From Kappaphycus alvarezii (lineage: Eukaryota; Rhodophyta; Florideophyceae; Gigartinales; Solieriaceae): a stretch of 64,000 nt of DNA. A model generated the notes under the pieces. It ran no database searches and was not told the origin of the DNA. It saw only the letters and a list, made by a program, of their open reading frames with translations. Position numbers and translations under genes: made by a program. This document shows, one piece after another, positions 21,656 to 36,119 of this stretch. Positions within the stretch are counted from its first letter, which is position 1; each line of letters opens with the position of its first letter. The DNA lies in the NCBI GenBank assembly GCA_002205965.3, contig NADL03000591.1:372001-436000 (forward strand), read 5' to 3'.

Positions 21656-23585
21656 TTATTGCCTCAGGGCTACCAAAAAAGTCTTTTTGCTGGGGATGCG
21701 CCTAGCTGAGAGGGCAACAGTTGGTAGTATTTGTCTGCTGCATCGCGAAGGGCAAAAAAGCAGTACATATTCGTTAGACCAGAGACGAAGAATCTCGTGT
21801 CGCGTTTGCAATTGCAGAGTTGAGCCTCTCACAAATGTCATTCTCCTCCGGATTTTTGCCAACAATCCGGAGACGAGTAGCATCCAAAGTGGGCACATTA
21901 TGTCGAAATCGTATATCGAGGCTGTCATGGAGGGGTCGCGTGGCCTTGGACATGTATTCTCCTGTATTTTTAGTGACCAATAAGTGCGGAGCCTTGTAAA
22001 AATGCTCCCTGATTTGCAACAAGTACCGAAAAATGTGAGCCGGAGCTTGGGTACGCGCATAAAGCGGAATGATGGACGTAAATATGGTGCACAAGACAAT
22101 TGTAGAGAGGAAGTGTTTCTCCCCATTAGGTCCGGGTGGGTCAAATAAATCTATTATGGAGTCGTTGCAATTTTAGCAACGACTGCTCGAGTTGTGTCCT
22201 TTGCAGAAAGAAAATTTGCTGAAGTGTTTGACGGGATGAGAGCGAAAATGTTTACGAATATTACAGTGTTGATAACGACCTTGGTTTTGGTAAAGCATGC
22301 CCAGGAGATCGGAGACAGTGTCGGATGTGTTGGAGGAGCACGGATTATAATTAGTGTAAATGCGCTTGTCGAGCGGTAATGTGCTAGAGAGATCTGAAAG
22401 GAATGTATGGTAGTCCTTTGTTGTAACCCTTTTGACACGGCCAATATATTCAGTGGCCCATGGCTCCCCGGTAACTGAAGTTTTGACAAAGCCGATCTTG
22501 GAATTCTCATTATGATACGTCAGCGAGCATTGGAATATGCGTCTGATAATGATAAACCGATGAAGGAAAGTGCGATAGGCGATGTTTTTGATGTAGAGCA
22601 TTGCTTCTTAAAATTTAGGGTATTCAAAGTGTCATAGACGCGGTTCTGTTGGTCCTCGTAATTAAACTTGCTACACATCATAGAAGAAACGGTTTCATAG
22701 CTATCTGCAATGGATAGCACTTCGATTTCAAAGAAATAATCGGCAGCGTCACACAGGGTTTCTTCGAACAGTTCTGTGGATTGCGTAGTAGTCAGACTGT
22801 AGTCTCAAATCAAGCGGCGCCAATTTTTTTCGTGCATGTACCAAAATTCTTTAGTTACATCCCCACTAAACTTTGAGCTTTGATATCGAAAACGCTGAGC
22901 GATGTAATAATGAGCCTTGGAGTTAAAGGGGCTAATTTCAATATGAATTTTATCTTTCCTTTTTTGGTTAGAATCTTTCATATCCAGAATGGGGGGTTAC
23001 AATCTCGAAGCACATGAAATGTTGCGGTTTCTCTATTTTTGGTGCGCGGGATGTGTTTAGAGCTTGATATATCCGAGTTCGGGATAGTGGCTTCGGCACT
23101 ATTAGTAATGGAGTTCGTGTGGGTCACCGCTGCAGGGTTAGAACGACAGTTAGAATGAATTATCCGAAAGAAAAATTATTTTTCTTCAACATAAGCAGGA
23201 CCAGCATAAAACGAGGCTGCAATTTGAAATAAATTGGAACGCTAAGGACATTCTGACCAGTCAACGAACTCGACGCCAATCCTACTCTTCAGAAACATGT
23301 TCAAATCGTTCAAGTATTCCTGCAGGATAGGATTTCCTGATTAAATAGATGACAATGCGAGAAATTAGCGGCTATGCAGTCCAACAAGTATTTGGTTTCT
23401 ATGACAGTACCTTCCTCTTGTAATTGGGCAATTATATCACGGATTAATTCAATGAGTTCTCGTTGAGGGCCTTCGACAGTCTGCGTATTAGTCAGGACTG
23501 TAAGGGGATCAATGAAGCTCGGATTAGGATTCTGCTGGCTTGCCGAAGCGTCATTAGTTTCGTTTTCAGGCATAATGAAGTCCAC
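21656..23585 (-). pseudogene. Decayed retrotransposon gag-like region (minus strand)
   Basis: Minus-strand pieces in 5'-3' order: MDFIMPENETNDASASQQ... (23585-23310); a broken stretch; YETVSSMMCSKFNYEDQQNR (about 22690-22630); FLHRFIIIRRIFQCSLTYHNENSK and VTGEPWATEYIGRVKRVTT (22601-22420); then MSKATRPLHDSLDIRFRHN and VGKNPEENDICERLNSAIANATR (about 21950-21800). The block with an aliphatic run then WATEYIGRV...TxxDYHTFLSDL resembles gag proteins of fungal and oomycete-type LTR retrotransposons (GxxWAxxPLsRvxTxxLtFxxLYxxL). There are many stops and frameshifts. No reverse transcriptase or integrase motif was found beside it. Assignment is tentative. Confidence 0.35.
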
Positions 23586-25930
23586 ACGTTGGACTTAATC
23601 GTGATTGTCGTCCAAATGGTTGGACTGTATGTTGAGCGCGGAGTGAGAGGTTAAGACCACGGTCCGGTTGCCAAACGTTACAGCACTAGATGGCCCAGTA
23701 ACAGCTGAGAGTTCGCGCAGGTTCAGTTTTCTAAGCTAACGATGATTACCATGGAACGCAGGAGGTATAATGGGGGGTGACTCATATATGCATTGGTCGG
23801 AAACACTTCTACCCAGGGTCGTGTGTAACTGCAAGTCGTTCGAATGCCATAAAGTATTCGAATTGGTCGACAGTGGCGGTTCTTCTAAACGTCCATATTG
23901 ACAGTCTCATAACTTTGCACGTGCTTTCCCGTTTCTTCGAAATTTAGTCCGGTATCATCCAGCTATCTGATTAAACAAATTTTATTTACTGTTTTTAATT
24001 GCGGCGACAATGCGAAAATGTTTTTTATCTTCTCATATAGTAAAGCAGGTTGTTTCTTGCCATAATTGTCTACAAAAATTATCTTCTAGGATTCTACTTG
24101 TCACGGAAAGCGCCTTGGTATTACACCCGCGGTTTGCTACTTCATACGGAAAATTAATGTACCACATGTCTATATTTGAGTGTTTTTTCCGCTTTTGTAC
24201 CCTCAAAAGCCAACAAAATTCACATTCAATTCAATATCGGACGGGGATATTAAAGATGGGCACGGAAGTACATGAATTATCGGTCGTCGGGCCGGCGGTA
24301 TTTACATGGCCGAACAGAATTAATTCGGGTTTCTCCTTAAAAAAGCAATTCATGTCATCTAGCCAGTGTAAAATACGTAAAGCGTTTCATCAATGGCCAA
24401 CATCTCTTCTCGCTGGTTTCGCTAGTTTTTTTGGTATTTAACTGTCTCTTCTTTAAATTAGATATAGTTTGGCTTGTGGCTAGCTTCAACTCTTGATTTA
24501 AATTTAAATTTTTTTATTGGCATAATTGCGCCGTTTGTGCTTACAGAAATATTTTTTCTTTAATTCTTATTTGTTTGCCGCGCGTGTTGTTGACCCGAAA
24601 TGTATGTCTTGTAGAGCACAAATATCATTGTTGGCGCATCGCTTTATTTCGGGCGGTGTCCTTTGCCGCGATGTGCAGCAGATGCGCGAGAAATACTTGA
24701 AAACTATAGATCTAAATAGAATCTATTTTTTGCTTCGAGGCCCTAAGTTCTGTGAAGAAAGAGTGAACATGATAGAAGAACGTTTCCATGCTTATAAAAT
24801 TGCATTCAAATCGAAACGTGGGTCTTAAAGTGCTAGGGATGTCCCTCAACCTCCAGTGCCCATTACAGGGCTTCTTACAGGTCATAATTCATCTTAGGCA
24901 AATTGGAGACGTCATTTTCTGCCATCTTCTCGCATGTACTTTAGTGAAAAACAGAGCCGTACCGTATACGAAGAGCTTTAAAATAGTCTGGGTCTATCTT
25001 GATCGCCTGGCAGCGAGTAAACTCATCAGTTTTTCTTGTAAATCTCCAGGTCTGAAAATTCGGCGCTTCGAGGCGAGGGAGAACGCGGTCTGATTTCTTG
25101 AAGTGGTTCAAGGAGCGACCAAGGTAGGTCACCCGGATTACTTCACCTTCTGAGCTGTAGAGGATATATCACGCAACGATATTATGCTAAACAGAAGTTT
25201 GAAGTATGGTGAAACTACACTGAAATGTGTATTTTCATTTCGTATTGCCATAATGTCAATGGAACCATGATTCACTCATACAAAGCATAGAACATATGAA
25301 TCTTTTATCGCGACCTCTGCACGGAGCAGACTCATGCCCATCCCTATATCCACCCTCGAGGGCTGGCACCCAGACGCCTACGCAGTGCTAAACGACGTGG
25401 AGCGGAGCGTGGCTGTTAGGGCAATGGAGAAATACGGGACGGTTCAAGCGGTTTTAACCCAAAGGCATGCGGCAGCAGCAGTGATGTCCACTACACCATG
25501 CCCGCTGACAGGCTTCGAATCATCCATTTAGGCACATGACTCACATTACCCATTATCCTGAACATGTTTCGCATACACCGGGGGATAGCCGACCCGCATA
25601 TTTCAAAAAATAATGCACCAAATCAATTCTCTCATACTGTGAAACTTCGAATACCCGTAGCAAAGTTGAGTAGCCGTCTTGAGAGACATTATAAAGTATT
25701 GAGGTCTACATTTACTTCGAATAATGGGTTGTGGTTCCAATACGTCCTCCATCGACCATGTCAAATCTTCAGAAGTTGTTAATTATACGGGATACAAGCT
25801 CAGTTGCAAGATTTTTGATGAAGACGGTGGTAGCCCGGACTACTTTTGGCTTGAGTATATACCTCTACTTGCGCAACTAAGAGCTTAGGTGAGCAATACT
25901 ATGAGCTCTGATCACTTGTTCAAATAGAGA
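23586..25930. other. Intergenic DNA, no gene recognised
   Basis: Frames up to 143 codons occur, but none shows a recognisable motif or coding-like composition. A 65-codon plus frame at 25334-25531 (LEGWHPDAYAVLNDVERSVAVRAMEKYGTV) looks helical and protein-like. It may be a short retroelement relic; I cannot name its family. Confidence 0.45.
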
Positions 25931-26640
25931 ATAGAGAACTGTCATTGTGGTACAATCCCCTGGACAGAGCCCAACCCACTCAAGGTGATGCCAACTAGGG
26001 CGTTCGATGAACCCTCCTTCAGGGTAGCGTCAGTGGCTAAACAAGTACGTGAAGGACAGCCAGAAAGGCTAGTAGCTGGTAGAGCAGAGTAGGGAAAAAG
26101 GGAGGAAGGAAGTTGGAGACCAGGGCCTCGGAAAGGCCCGAAGGAAATGAAGGTCAAAGGTCGGTAAAAAATACCAAAAACAACGGTCTTACCCGTGCGC
26201 GCGTGCGTTGAGTGGAAGAGCGGTGAAGCTTGGTGCTTCTACAAACTTGCCCAAGTTCGGGCCGACTTGTAGACGAAGGTTGGGGGTAGTGGGTTAAACA
26301 CGAACAAGCTTGGTTTAGGAGTTAAGTAGCCGTAGTGGTAGAGTAGATAATACTGTACATGTATAGATCTACATAGTTCTAGTCTAAATAACGGATAAGT
26401 TAGAAAAGTAGTTAAAAATTAAGGGATAAATAGTTAATTGATTAGAACCAAAATGTTTGCCAAAAATTGATAATGTGCAGTGAGTGGGTGTGGACCTATG
26501 AAAGTGCCACTGGGTGGTCCACCGTAAGCATGTGGACATGTGCCACGTCTCAAATAGACTAGGATTGAGGCCTGTAAGCCTCTGTTGCACCGTCATCCGA
26601 TAGCACAGTGCATTGTACTACAGGCATGAGGGAAAGGATG
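25931..26640. repeat. Possible solo-LTR-like or repeat fragment
   Basis: This GC-richer island in AT-rich DNA has no good frame. It contains AGTGCATTGTACTACA (26608-26623), which differs at one base from the sequence ending the pyrimidine-rich block at about 31151. That suggests a related LTR end. The evidence is weak: about 16 bp of identity and no paired repeat or target duplication seen. Confidence 0.2.
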
Positions 26641-29600
26641 GATCGAAAGGTTCGAAAGGATCACCGCACTACTTTGACGGAACTTTACACACGCAGATTA
26701 CTATCTGGTAGAAATACTGGGTAGTGAGAAGTAATTTTTATTCGAGTTGTATATTTTTCCGTCATGTGGCTCTTTTACCGCGTTTCGCAGCAGTTCTTAT
26801 GAGACTTGGCCAACACCTGCCGTAAATTCATACCTACCACCTGATAGAATGCTACTTTTGCGCAAAATAATGCCATTAAGATTCGTTTCTGGAACCAAAA
26901 ACCATTTAATATCAGATCTGTTATGCTTTCATTGATACAAGAGGTGAATGAGAATAATAGAAAATGAAAAAATCTAGTAATAATTTATTGCCTCTCTGTT
27001 AGAGAAGTTCTAGTACATGTCGTTTGGAGTATATTTGACCTTCAAGTATTTTCGTGGGGGTACGACTAAACGGCCCTAGCGCCAAATCCTCTTCTCAATT
27101 TTGCACAGGCGAAGTATTCTTTGTTCCTACATCAATGCAATATTAACTGCCATCGCTTGCACGTCGCATAGAACATGACTCAGTGGGAAGAGATCGCCTT
27201 TAGTCAATCAGTGGCGTGAATACCTGAGGACTATCTCAGATCTGCAATATATTCCGCAAGCTAAGTGAGATTTCAAGGCTTTTAAACTGCGAAAAGAATG
27301 TTTTAATAAATTAAAATGGTGTTCACGAAGGTAAATGACTATTTAAACTTCCGAAAATTATTCCATGTGAGTTCTTCCCAATTGATACTATGAATTTTTT
27401 TCATAAAATTAAAAACGATTTGATAAATTTTTTCAAGGAGGATAATTGGCATTTGCAACCTTCATCTAGATATAAAGAGGAGTAATTATTTCTGATCCAG
27501 GTCCATTGGGATATGGTCGATGCCGAAATAAGCAAACATGGAAACGAAACATCACACTTTGCGTTTGGATCCACAACACGTGACACTAATACCTACTGAA
27601 AATGAAAACATGAGAGAAAAAGCATTTGCTGTGGTAATCTGGGCTTTTTTTGTCGGATTGAAACCTGTAAAGGCGTATTTTAAGGGCAATTCACACGTTT
27701 ACGCTATCAAAAAATTGTTCAAATGATATGTAGACAAATTTTAAAATATTAAAACATCCGTCGCGCTTTCAAAAGCGGTTGCAAAATCTTAATTTGGAGG
27801 GTTCATTCGAAAATTGCTGATACTTTTAGAATAATGAAGCCCCACTGCACGACAAATGGTCGCTGTGCAGAAAAGAGATCCTACCGTAACTTCAAAGGGC
27901 ATCCAAATTATTTCAAATTGCATCCAAATAAACCAAGAATGTTACGAGGGGATATAAGCTGTTGAGTATTATTTAAAATGTTAGTGGCACGCATTGTATC
28001 TTTCGCGCTATTAATATTGATTTTAAATGCTGTTTACTGTTTCCATTGTATGAATAAGGAGATTGTGAAAATTTTCGACAGATCCGTTCATAATTATAAC
28101 GACCCTAATTCGAAAAAAAATGTGCGAACTTTTCTCTGGAATAACTGTAGAATAATACACTGGGAAGGCGGTAAATCGAATGAATAAAGTAGAAAACTAG
28201 ATAGCTAATGAATAAAAACACTGGATGCTTGTCTGTAGTTTCTAAATAATTTTATGTCTTCATATCATTTGCTTCGCCTTGTTGCTATCTAAAAAGCCCC
28301 TATGTGTTTTTAAGTATTTACTTATTTCTTCCCAGCTCGAACTAACCATTTTGAACAAGAATGTCTAAATTATTAATTTTGGTGATGTCATTGAATTTGT
28401 AAAATTTTCAGTCTTCCAGAAGGCACCGAAAAGTTCCTATCGAACCCTCGCGAATACTTACTGCGGACGTTTACTCCTAAATAAATTATTTATGTGAATT
28501 TCTTCACAGAAGGAAACATTTGATGATGATATCAAATAAATCATTATACTCTTACAAGTTTACAAAATGCGTATAACTATGGATTCACAGTCATTTACCC
28601 ATCCGCTTAACAATATCAAATGAGTGTACAGAAGTTTAAACTTCAGAACTATACAAAATACATAATACATTCCCTTTATGAATTCAATAGCCCTGAATGT
28701 TGCAAGTCGAATTATACTCAGTGGGACTGACTATTTCAGAATATTAGCAAGCACTGTCTACTTTAATTAAAAAAGAGTAATCATGTCATTGTTCCAAAAT
28801 AAATAATTTTTCGTCTACCCTGTTCTTAAAAGAATAATTACGATTATTCTGGCATGTTTTGCTGCTTTGTTAATATCGCTACAGATTCGTCCCATACATT
28901 TGGCCCAATTATTTAAAATGCGCTTTTGAACGCAATTAACCGCATATGAAAGGAGTTTAAAGTGTCATCCAAGCCCCTATTTTGTATTTCAATGCGTTTT
29001 ACTCTAGCAACTTCAACTTTTTAATGTCAAAACGGAGACAAAACAGACCGAGAAGAAACATATGCAAGAAAAAAGAGTGCGAACGAATCACTTTTTCTAT
29101 TGAAGCAACCTTTGATGCATTATCTTGAATCAAAAAATCCCCGTTGGCGTGGATTAGACGACAGTTCCAAGTTTTAGTGTCTATGAAAGAGTAAAAAACA
29201 TATGAAACTTTTAGTTAACTGCTGTAGAGGTCTATTGAGTTTATAAAACATTTAAATAGTTGATATAAATCGAATGCCGTGAATTAGTTTTAAGATGTAA
29301 TATTTTTTGCCCAAAATATCCACACTGGCAGTAAAACATCTGAGTTTTGCCCAATAGGAAGTCAGCGCCTGCAAAAATATCATGCACACATTAGGGCCCG
29401 AAAGGGTACACTTTTTATCCCGGTGTGTCATTTAGGCTTACAGAAAGTTAAGTGAGTTGGAAATTATCAAATTAGAAACAGCCAAAAAAACATACATATT
29501 CCGCCAAAGGACAGTGATAAACACTTACTGCAGTACATACTAACCTTTTGGATTCATTATATCACATATAAAATACACCCGTGAATTTGTATAAAGAAGA

Positions 29601-30220
29601 GATTCTGTCTTAAAGGAAACACTGTACAATAATTTCTCTTATCTCATATTGTCAATTCTATTCGATAATTTTAATCTCTATATGCTTGTGTTATTTTAAT
29701 GTTTTAACAGGAGCATTTGTGCATACTGAAGCATCATTTTTTGAAAGTATTTATATCGACCTCAATTGGGCACGCAATTAAATCGTAATATTTTCGAAAT
29801 GAGCACTTATGTAAAAGTAAATCATCAACGGGTGAAATTAGGTGATAGAAATGAGTATTTTTACGGAACTAACACATTAATTTGCAGAAAAATAGACTTC
29901 AATATCATAAATGACTACTAAAAGACACCGTTTTACCCCTCAACCGCCCATATATTCGAATTCGGTAGACCAGTTTTTTTATACCTAGCAGGCTTTTTCA
30001 TGTCCAATACACTTATGGAAGAAATCGTAGCCATAATCCACCACATCTATGGTCAGATGATGCCGAAGCCAGGGATTCGTGAGTTTTACACTGTAATTGA
30101 CTTTACGAGACCCTTCAGAGATCCTTTACTATTGTTTGTACCAGGCCCTGTTTCAACTTCTTGGAATCAAACATGGTTTGTAGTGCAATGACCCTTTGGA
30201 TTTACAGTAGGGAGCGACGA
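26641..30220. other. AT-rich intergenic DNA
   Basis: Strongly AT-rich with no frame above 75 codons carrying a motif. I see no gene, tRNA or clear repeat. Confidence 0.55.
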
Positions 30221-31155
30221 TCCAATTCGCTAATCGATATTCGATTACTATTTTAAACTTTACAGTCTTTACAGGACTACGTAGCAGTGACCCAGTAGGG
30301 GCGCTTCATGGACCATTTTGGTCCTGATATTTATTTTTTTGAGTGGCTCACTAACTTTTGGACTAATAGTCTAACAGACTAACTTCCAGCTTACTATTTA
30401 CTCTTCGGCCGCTATGGCGTGCCATGTAAACAGTCACCGAAGTGTCGGCTCTCGAGTTATCTCCTACCTTTCGCTTTCCCCTCCACCTAAGGCGCCGTAG
30501 CGTCTGTGGCTATAATTATCCTCATCCCCTGCGGGTCCCTTCGTAGCCTCTTGACCTGATCCTCCCTTATGCTTCTGCCCTTTTTCCTCTTCCCCTTTGC
30601 GCGCGTGTTGCGTCTTTCCTCTCCCTTGGCTAGCGTCGTGTCCCCAGAGAGAGGACTGTATCTCTAGACTCGTGGGTGGCCACCGTTCCCACTGCGGAGG
30701 ACTGTATCCGCTACCTCTTAGGCTTACCGCCGTCCCCTGTGGGAGGTTAATCACCTACAGAGCCCCGTCGCTCGCCCCCGCCGACTTGGTACACGTGGCA
30801 CTCGTTTGGCTTCGGCCTACCTTCCCCACCTTCCTTTTTCCTGTTTTCCTTTCAGTCCCTCGGACGACTTTCACTTCCTTTGGCTTTGTCCTTGGTTACT
30901 GTCCAGTGGAATTCAGTTCATCGCAGCCCTTGGCTTGAATTGCTTTTAGACGTTTCGCTTCCTTGCCCCAACTTCTAAAGTCTCTACCACAATCGCCTTT
31001 CAGGCATCGAGCCACTACACCTCACAGGGATTATAGAGAAAGCGGGTCCATTGGAGCCCAGAAAGTTGCACAGTTAACAACTTCTTTTCCCCTTGTTTTC
31101 TTAAGCATTCCATGAAAACACCCTTCCAGGGCAGTGTAGTGCATTGCACTACATA
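30221..31155 (+). repeat. Pyrimidine-rich block, candidate 5' LTR/leader of a gag element
   Basis: The plus strand is C/T-rich from about 30.46 to 31.0 kb, sharply different from the AT-rich DNA on its left. It ends in TGTAGTGCATTGCACTACA (31136-31154), an almost perfect palindrome, directly before the gag-like relic. Position, composition and abrupt edges suggest an LTR plus leader, but no matching 3' LTR was found. Confidence 0.3.
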
Positions 31156-31249
31156 TTTTGGTCTCCCGGCCTGGAATGATGTCCTCCGGATGCAATAAAA
31201 GCAACACCGCAGGTGTGACTACCCGCGCGGGGACCACATCCTCTCAGAG

Positions 31250-33390
31250 GAATCATCCAGCGCCCCGCGCAAGATCCCACTCGTGGTAATTCTGACGCTT
31301 CGGAGGAGCCCAAGATAACTCTCTCAGAGAAATGCGATGATATGAACACGCAGCTGCATGAAGAAATGCAGTTACTCACCTCCATGGTAGATGAGTTACA
31401 AGGCGTCGTCGACGATGTTCAAACCGAAACATTTGAAAGGTCACTGATCTCGAATCGAGAATATATGCTCTCGAAGAGAGACTCAAATAATTTGCCGAGT
31501 CAAGTACAGTATTGAGTTCCTTGAAGGGAGATATGGGTGCGGTTCGCACTGATGTTAACAGAGCCTTTGGGGGCATTTCTATGGCCAACGGCCAAAATGT
31601 AGATCGGTTCGGTCCCGTATCCAAAAGCCTTGAGCGTCTTGAGGCGCCAGCAGAAAATAACCGACATCTATAGGATGCGGAATCCACAGCAGCAGTCATT
31701 TAATTAGAAGCATCAGCTTCATGCAACAAAGAAGATTCACAAGAATCAGACCATAACTCCCACAGGAACGATCTCAGAAGAATAAGTCTCCAAAGAAGAT
31801 AAAGAAAATTTCTCGCAAGAACAAGAGCAAGACTCGCAAGAGTCAAAGATACAATGATACATACGAATCCAGTTCGAGCATTGGCTCTCCATCAACAGAC
31901 ACGTCCGATCCGAACTTTGAGTACAATGGGGACGATTCCTCTTTCAATGACAGTAGTTTCGACTCAGGAGTAGATGAAAGAGGTGGCACCTTACGCTAAA
32001 GAAAGAGATTCAAAGGATTTAGGAAAACCAAAAGGTCTAGCAAGACCAATGGAAGCACAATCTAAGCTTATTATCCATGATCGGCGCGGTCCATCTTGGA
32101 GGGGACTCCGCGAGCTCAAACCAACAAAATTCTCTTCGAGAACATACTGTCCTACAGGAAATATCGATTTGATAGCACGTACGGGAGTTTTACATCTTGA
32201 GAGTCGAGTAAGATTAGAGATTACGCGAAGTGAACCAGGACAAAAATCCGGAAGGATGACTTCTTCACTGGGGATGACCCCATCTTAATCCTGGACTTCT
32301 TGCAGAAGTTCGTTCGAGAATTTAACCTGCAAGGTATGAAGGAAAGCCAAGCTTTCAGAGTCCTACCGGACTTTTTGGAGGGCGTAGGCCGCAGAAAATT
32401 TCTTTCCGTTTCGGAAAAAACAACCCCGGAACAGGGTCGAATAACGTCGTGGGTGGAGGACGTTCAGTGGGTACTTCGTAGATTCGCAACGAATGATGCC
32501 ATTCACAATGCTTTTTACAGCTGAGAGATGTGAACTAACTTCCCTCGGAAAATGAAAAGACCCATTACATGCGTCTAATGGACGTGTCCAAGCGTTGCAG
32601 TAATTTACATTCGTCTCAGGAACTCACGACGATGTTCGTCGACGGTCTTGATAAGACCGCAAAGACAGTCGTTGCACGACCCTGCGAGACGCATCTCCGA
32701 TTAAAGTTCTTAAAACTTGTTTAATTCGCGCAAGCGGAAGGAGAAGCATTCCATGCTCGGACAGTACAAACCCGCAGGGTTTCTTTTGACAAACAAGTGG
32801 TGCAGCCACAAATGAGTAGGACGGCGTCGTCGCGTAAGACGAAGAAACTCCACCTAAGGTGGTAATCAAAAGACTCAATGAGCATTTTACAGTCCCCTTC
32901 AGTCTCACAAGAGTCAAATCACCAAGAAACCTACGGGTCCTCACAAGAAATGAATCTTCTGCAAGAACGATATGATGAAGCACCTTCGTATCCCGACGAG
33001 CCATCCGTCTCTCAAGAGACACATGAGCAAGATGTTCCACAGTAGCTTATACTTCCTTTGGAAGGTTCAAGCAGAATTCACGCGCCGCGTGTTCCATATC
33101 AAGATAATCGAACGAGTTTCGTACGACCAGGTTGGGTCAATAGACCATTACAGTCCAAAAGGACCAAGTCCAGTTTGGACAAAGGCAAGAGCCATCAACT
33201 CATTTTCCATGAACGCTACGCGCTGGAAAATATCGCACTGGAGTATATACATCCCCTCAGGGATCGCGATACAGTTCTGAATAACTTTGAAGCGTTATCT
33301 CCGATGGAGAAATCCAGTGTGCCACACGCAAGTTACCTTTCGGCATTTCTCATTTCCAGGGTGCTTTCTAAAAAAATCTTGGCTTAGAAT
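31250..33390 (+). pseudogene. Decayed retrotransposon gag gene
   Basis: The relic starts with a coiled-coil-like stretch (KITLSEKCDDMNTQLHEEM, about 31310-31370). A capsid-like core follows: ILDFLQKFVREFNLQGMKES and AFRVLPDFLEGVGRRKF (32285-32400), then SWVEDVQWVLRRFATNDA. Next come MRLMDVSKRCSNLHSSQELT and MFVDGLDKTAKTVVARP (about 32570-32690). The 3' end is YALENIALEYIHPLRD...VLNNFEALSPMEKSSVPHASYL (33208-33345). This order matches gag of fungal/oomycete-type LTR elements, including the NYEALxxxExxxVPxxSY tail after a zinc knuckle. The knuckle is ruined here: the expected Cys, Gly, His and Cys read as other residues. There are multiple stops and frame changes, and no pol follows. The family comparison is from memory of conserved patterns. 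Confidence 0.5.
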
Positions 33391-36119
33391 TGGTGAAAAA
33401 ATTCTTTTCTTAACGATAAAGCAAATCAAAAATATACATAGTGCTGCCGGGCGCTTATATCAAGAGTGGACAACAGCATCTCTTATGTTTGCCCCTGAAC
33501 GCCCAATTCCAACTAAAGCCGGCCTCGAGGGATTGGAGAGAGCTTTTTCACGATACAAATTTGTACGCTGAATTACTTGAAGAATCTCTCAAGCTTAATA
33601 ATGTGTAATTCCTCGATATAAAGATTTATTGAAATTATCTTGCTGCAGTCATTATTATTTCGCTATAAATTAGTATTGGGTTTGGCCTATTAAACGTTTA
33701 AAATGCGTGCAAATTTATTAGTATAACTACCAATGGTGTAGACAAATAACTCAAGCTCCACCTTTCTCCATTCATCGACCATATTTTGATGTACTTTTAT
33801 ACTACTTATTCTAGTTCAGCACGTGGTTCTTCGCCCCCGGGAACCAACACGAGATTAAAGAGCCGCAACCATGAAGCGGAGGAGTCATTTAAGGAAAATC
33901 AAACTCTTTACCAGCAGATAGATGGTATCTTCCATCAATCTTTGCAGCGCTATGCGCCTCGATATTTCATATGCGACATGTTACTTATCCTTATTCGTGA
34001 ATAAAGATAATCTGGCGTTGTGGAATGCTGAAACTCATATTCTCCGATATCTAAAGGAAAAAGGGGTGTTTTTTGTTTACCAAAAGTAGAGTATCGGCGA
34101 TTTATTTACCGTTTATTGCAGCGATCCAGATTGAGGTCAAGAGAAAAAAAGCTGAAGGATCATATGTAAATACGTTGTTTTATTTTGCGCGGAGTTATTA
34201 TTCGCTAGTGTAGTAAGCAAGAAGCCCTTGTATCTTAGAGCTCGCCAGAGGCCAAACTTAATCTTATATCCAATGCAACTCGAGATTTTTTATTGATACC
34301 AAAGTTTGGTTCGATATCTAAATTCAATAGCTCATTAAAATTGATCTACAAAGGGTAAAATCAAGATTTTATTGAGCTAGTAGAAAACAGTATATTCGAT
34401 GAACTATCATAGTAAATTTACATCAAATACCAAATTATTATTGATAACATCTGAAAAGGTAATAATATCTCAGAGTATAAGCCAACCTTGCAAATGATTG
34501 CGGACTTTATTACCAAACATTCGGCTAAATTGTTTTCGAATACTTTTTTGGAAGACTTGGAATGAAGTAAACCAGAGTCAACATACCTTCGAGGTGTGGT
34601 GCTTATATGTTCACGTAACAAATAATATATGTTTAATCATCTAAATTGACTCCGAGATTGGCCATGTAGGAAATAATTTCCAGGAAACGAAATAATATGA
34701 GTCCTACAAAGGCTTTCGAAGTATTACTTTACCTTATAACTTTGTGCTAGACATAATGAAAGGGTATAAGGTTCTTCAAGTAAATAAGAATCACTCTGAC
34801 GAGTCGAAGGATATTAGGAATGCTAGTAAGAAATAAGTCATGTTGCTTATCTTCCAGGCTCTACATACTATCAACTAACCTGATAAAAAAAGGTAAGTTG
34901 ATAGTATCTTTTTCAAAGATTATTAAATTTCTACGTACTTCTCGTGATGAATTCAGTGAAATTAAATATAATTGTTTTATTCACTAAGGTGCATCAGCGA
35001 ACGAGTGCAACCAAAAGCGAATATCACTTGGGCTGAGCTCGTCTTATAATTCCAAAATAGTATCTGTAGAAGAAGTAATAAAGACATATGTAAGTACTAT
35101 CTGTGTCGGGCGTGGACATACATACATTGAGAAAATGGCTCCAGTACATATGAATGAAATGTTTTTCAAAGAGGGGCTAGTAGGTGATTTGATATAGGTA
35201 TGTCAGCTGAGGTGAAGTTGATGTGAAATATAGTTATATATTAATGCATATGGAGAAACTACGTTCTTGGTAACACCTAAGATTTCTGGATATCTTGTTT
35301 TCGAATTCTTCGAATGAGATGGGGCATGAAATGGTATAAAGCTTATAACGGATAAAATTACCGAGCCGCGAGGCATTTGTTACAGCCAGGGCGTTATCAA
35401 TAGCACAAAATCAGAGTAGCTGACACTTCATGCTTTGACATAGCATCAATTGTATCATCCAGAGGACAATTCTTATTGTTAATGTAATGGAAATTGAAGA
35501 TTATACACATCTGTGTCTCCTTTTCCCTTCAAAAAATAGAGTTTAAAACAAAATAATGAGTAGTAGAATTAAAAACTAGACGTAAAAGGATCTAGAATGG
35601 GTTTTCAGTTGTTATTCGTGACAAAAAAATATATCTACGTACAGCAAGATAGTTTAATACAGCGTATAAAGATGACAATTCGTAATTAGATGTAATATTT
35701 TCTGGCTATAAAAAGATAATGTATTGGGCGCAGTTGATATAGGAGTTTAGGAAACAATCATAGAACTGGATACGTGCTTTTGTTCAAAGTAGAGAATGTA
35801 CTTATTCGTATGCATCGCTCGGAAAAGGGGTTTAGTTCTTGTCGAACTTTCAAACTGTGGCTCAAAGAGAAATGAATTACTTAAGAGCTGTCTACAAGGC
35901 ACTTTAATCGTCTAGCGATAAATCGAATATTCTCAACAAAACTCTTATGGAGACTGTATGAATTATTTTGCAGGAGCTTAAACATACAGGACTTCATCGG
36001 AAGGCAAAGATTATTGTCACGGCCAACTCTATTCAAAACAGGGTTTGCTTCAAGACTTCTGATAGGGTGAAATGGCGCCGACGGAAAAGGGAACCACTAG
36101 CTGTCCGAGGTGAGAGTCG
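33391..36119. other. AT-rich intergenic DNA
   Basis: No gene is recognised. A short imperfect hairpin, ATACTATCAACTAACC / GGTAAGTTGATAGTAT, lies at about 34866-34908. The rest is AT-rich with short frames. Confidence 0.55.
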
